Assembly (NCBI GenBank): GCA_029259675.1
Contig: JAJDES010000517.1
Span: 1-7,601, forward strand
Length of the DNA stretch: 7,601 nt
Source: Planctomycetota bacterium
Lineage (GTDB): Bacteria; Planctomycetota; UBA1135; GCA-002686595
Direction of reading: 5' to 3'
Position numbers and translations under genes: made by a program. This document shows, piece by piece, positions 7,019 through 7,601 of this stretch (the stretch's first letter is position 1; every line of letters starts with the position of its first letter). The notes below the pieces were generated by a model. It ran no database searches, had not been told where the DNA came from, and worked only from the letters and a program-made list of their open reading frames with translations.

Positions 7019-7495
7019 TGGATTTGGGGCCCAAACTCGTGAATCACCATTGGTGCCGATATGGGCATCCGTGCGACTCGCAGGGTTCGCTCGATGCACG
7101 GGGTCAGTCCGGGCTGAAGGCCCTCCTACTTGGAAATGAATTCCAGCAGCTCGCCCGAGTTTGGATTTTTTTGAGTGATCCGATACTGCGCGGGTCGGGG
7201 AGCAAATCGGCGCCTGTGGGCCGGAATTGGCGCTAATGCATCGATTCGAGGCAATCTGAAGCACTCTTCATAAGTCCCGGGTCGCCCCAGGGAGGTATGC
7301 TGGTCATAGGAATGCCCCTCGCGCGGGCAAATCCGTTCGCATTCTGGAACCTGGAATCAACCTCAGTTCGTCCAACCGGTTTGTATCCGCTGACTCCAAT
7401 AGGGGTAGGCAGCTGCAGCCCAGCGAGTGGATTCTCCCCCAGGACCATCCGGCCTACACCACGCTTCACCACTCTCGTTACCGGAACTCCCTCTC

Positions 7496-7601
7496 ATGCA
7501 CGTTTTCCGAATCAGCGCACTTGCTGCCCTATTGCTAGGGTCCAGCGTTTCGGCCCAGAGCCGCCTCTACGATATTTCAGGACCCCAAGCTAACGCCGGC
7601 T
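7496..7601 (+). CDS. Secreted protein, N-terminal part (runs off right edge)
   Basis: The visible 35 codons begin with a clear signal peptide, MHVFRISALAALLLGSSVSA, with likely cleavage after SVSA and before QSRLYDISG. The mature start reads SRLYDISGPQANAG. Large planctomycete secreted proteins with FG-GAP/integrin-like repeats often begin this way, a short 'LYxxSGPxAxAG' strand before the first FG motif, but the motif itself would lie beyond the edge, so that is only a guess. GGA at 7483-7485, ten bases before the ATG, is a weak ribosome binding site. A competing frame (7297-7593) overlaps it but lacks a signal peptide or sensible composition. It is divergent from the sigma operon and could be one of its targets; nothing in the sequence proves this. 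Confidence 0.6.
   Translation, partial: MHVFRISALAALLLGSSVSAQSRLYDISGPQANAG

Larger units (their letters stand above)
6898..7495. other. Divergent intergenic region between the sigma operon and the right-edge secreted gene
   Basis: About 600 bases lie between the preferred sigma start and the ATG at 7496, or about 550 if sigma starts at 6945. The region holds a possible promoter and an inverted repeat near 6983-7018, and a run of seven T (7166-7172) in otherwise GC-rich sequence. Three open frames cross it (6950-7264 minus, 7233-7472 minus, 7297-7593 plus), but their proteins show no family features and two overlap each other. It probably carries regulatory sequence and long leaders. A small RNA or decayed gene cannot be excluded. 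Confidence 0.45.

Noticed and set aside
7110..7172. GGGC/GCCC mini-stem followed by a seven-T run as a plus-strand terminator
   Set aside because: The stem has only four base pairs, the T-run lies about 45 bases away, and no plus-strand gene precedes it.
6950..7264. 104-residue minus-strand frame upstream of the sigma gene
   Set aside because: Its composition is low in hydrophobic structure and rich in Ser, Pro and Arg, with no recognisable motif; it is probably chance in GC-rich DNA.
7297..7593. 98-residue plus-strand frame near the right edge
   Set aside because: It overlaps the signal-peptide gene at 7496 in another frame, is rich in Pro, Arg and Thr, and has a GGAGGT directly touching its ATG, which is too close to act as a ribosome binding site.

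Overview
The window looks like chromosomal DNA of a GC-rich environmental bacterium. My best guess is Planctomycetota. The reasons are an ECF sigma factor paired with an anti-sigma protein carrying an unusually large non-cytoplasmic domain, a periplasmic protein with a secretin-like N-terminal stretch, a membrane-anchored SGNH hydrolase, and a right-edge secreted protein starting in a style common in that phylum. This lineage is an inference; no rRNA or other marker gene is present. I see no tRNA, rRNA, CRISPR array, insertion sequence or phage gene.

Layout. Positions 1-190 (minus) hold the N-terminal part of an EamA/DMT-type membrane transporter that starts at a GTG and runs off the left edge. 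A gap of about 350 bases without a convincing gene (191-541) separates it from a divergent gene at 542-1771 (plus), which encodes a 409-residue membrane-anchored SGNH/GDSL hydrolase with all its main catalytic blocks. A short convergent gap (1772-1928) contains two tandem hairpins.

The main content is a minus-strand operon read from about 6900 down to 1929. It comprises an ECF-type sigma-70 factor (6283-6897), an 850-residue zinc-finger anti-sigma protein with one membrane segment and a long HEAT-like repeat domain outside the membrane (3734-6286), and a 601-residue exported protein of unknown function (1929-3734). Both gene junctions are stop/start overlaps (ATGA, then TGATG). Each is preceded by the same ten bases, GGAGGTCCAT, containing a strong Shine-Dalgarno sequence, so the three proteins are probably made in coupled amounts.

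A roughly 600-base divergent region (6898-7495) follows, with a possible promoter and inverted repeat for the sigma operon. A secreted protein begins at 7496 (plus) and runs off the right edge.

How the genes may work together (inference): the zinc-finger segment of the anti-sigma protein holds the sigma factor at the inner face of the membrane. Its HEAT-like domain outside the membrane could sense or bind a partner, and the co-translated exported protein is the obvious candidate. This arrangement is the most interesting thing in the window.
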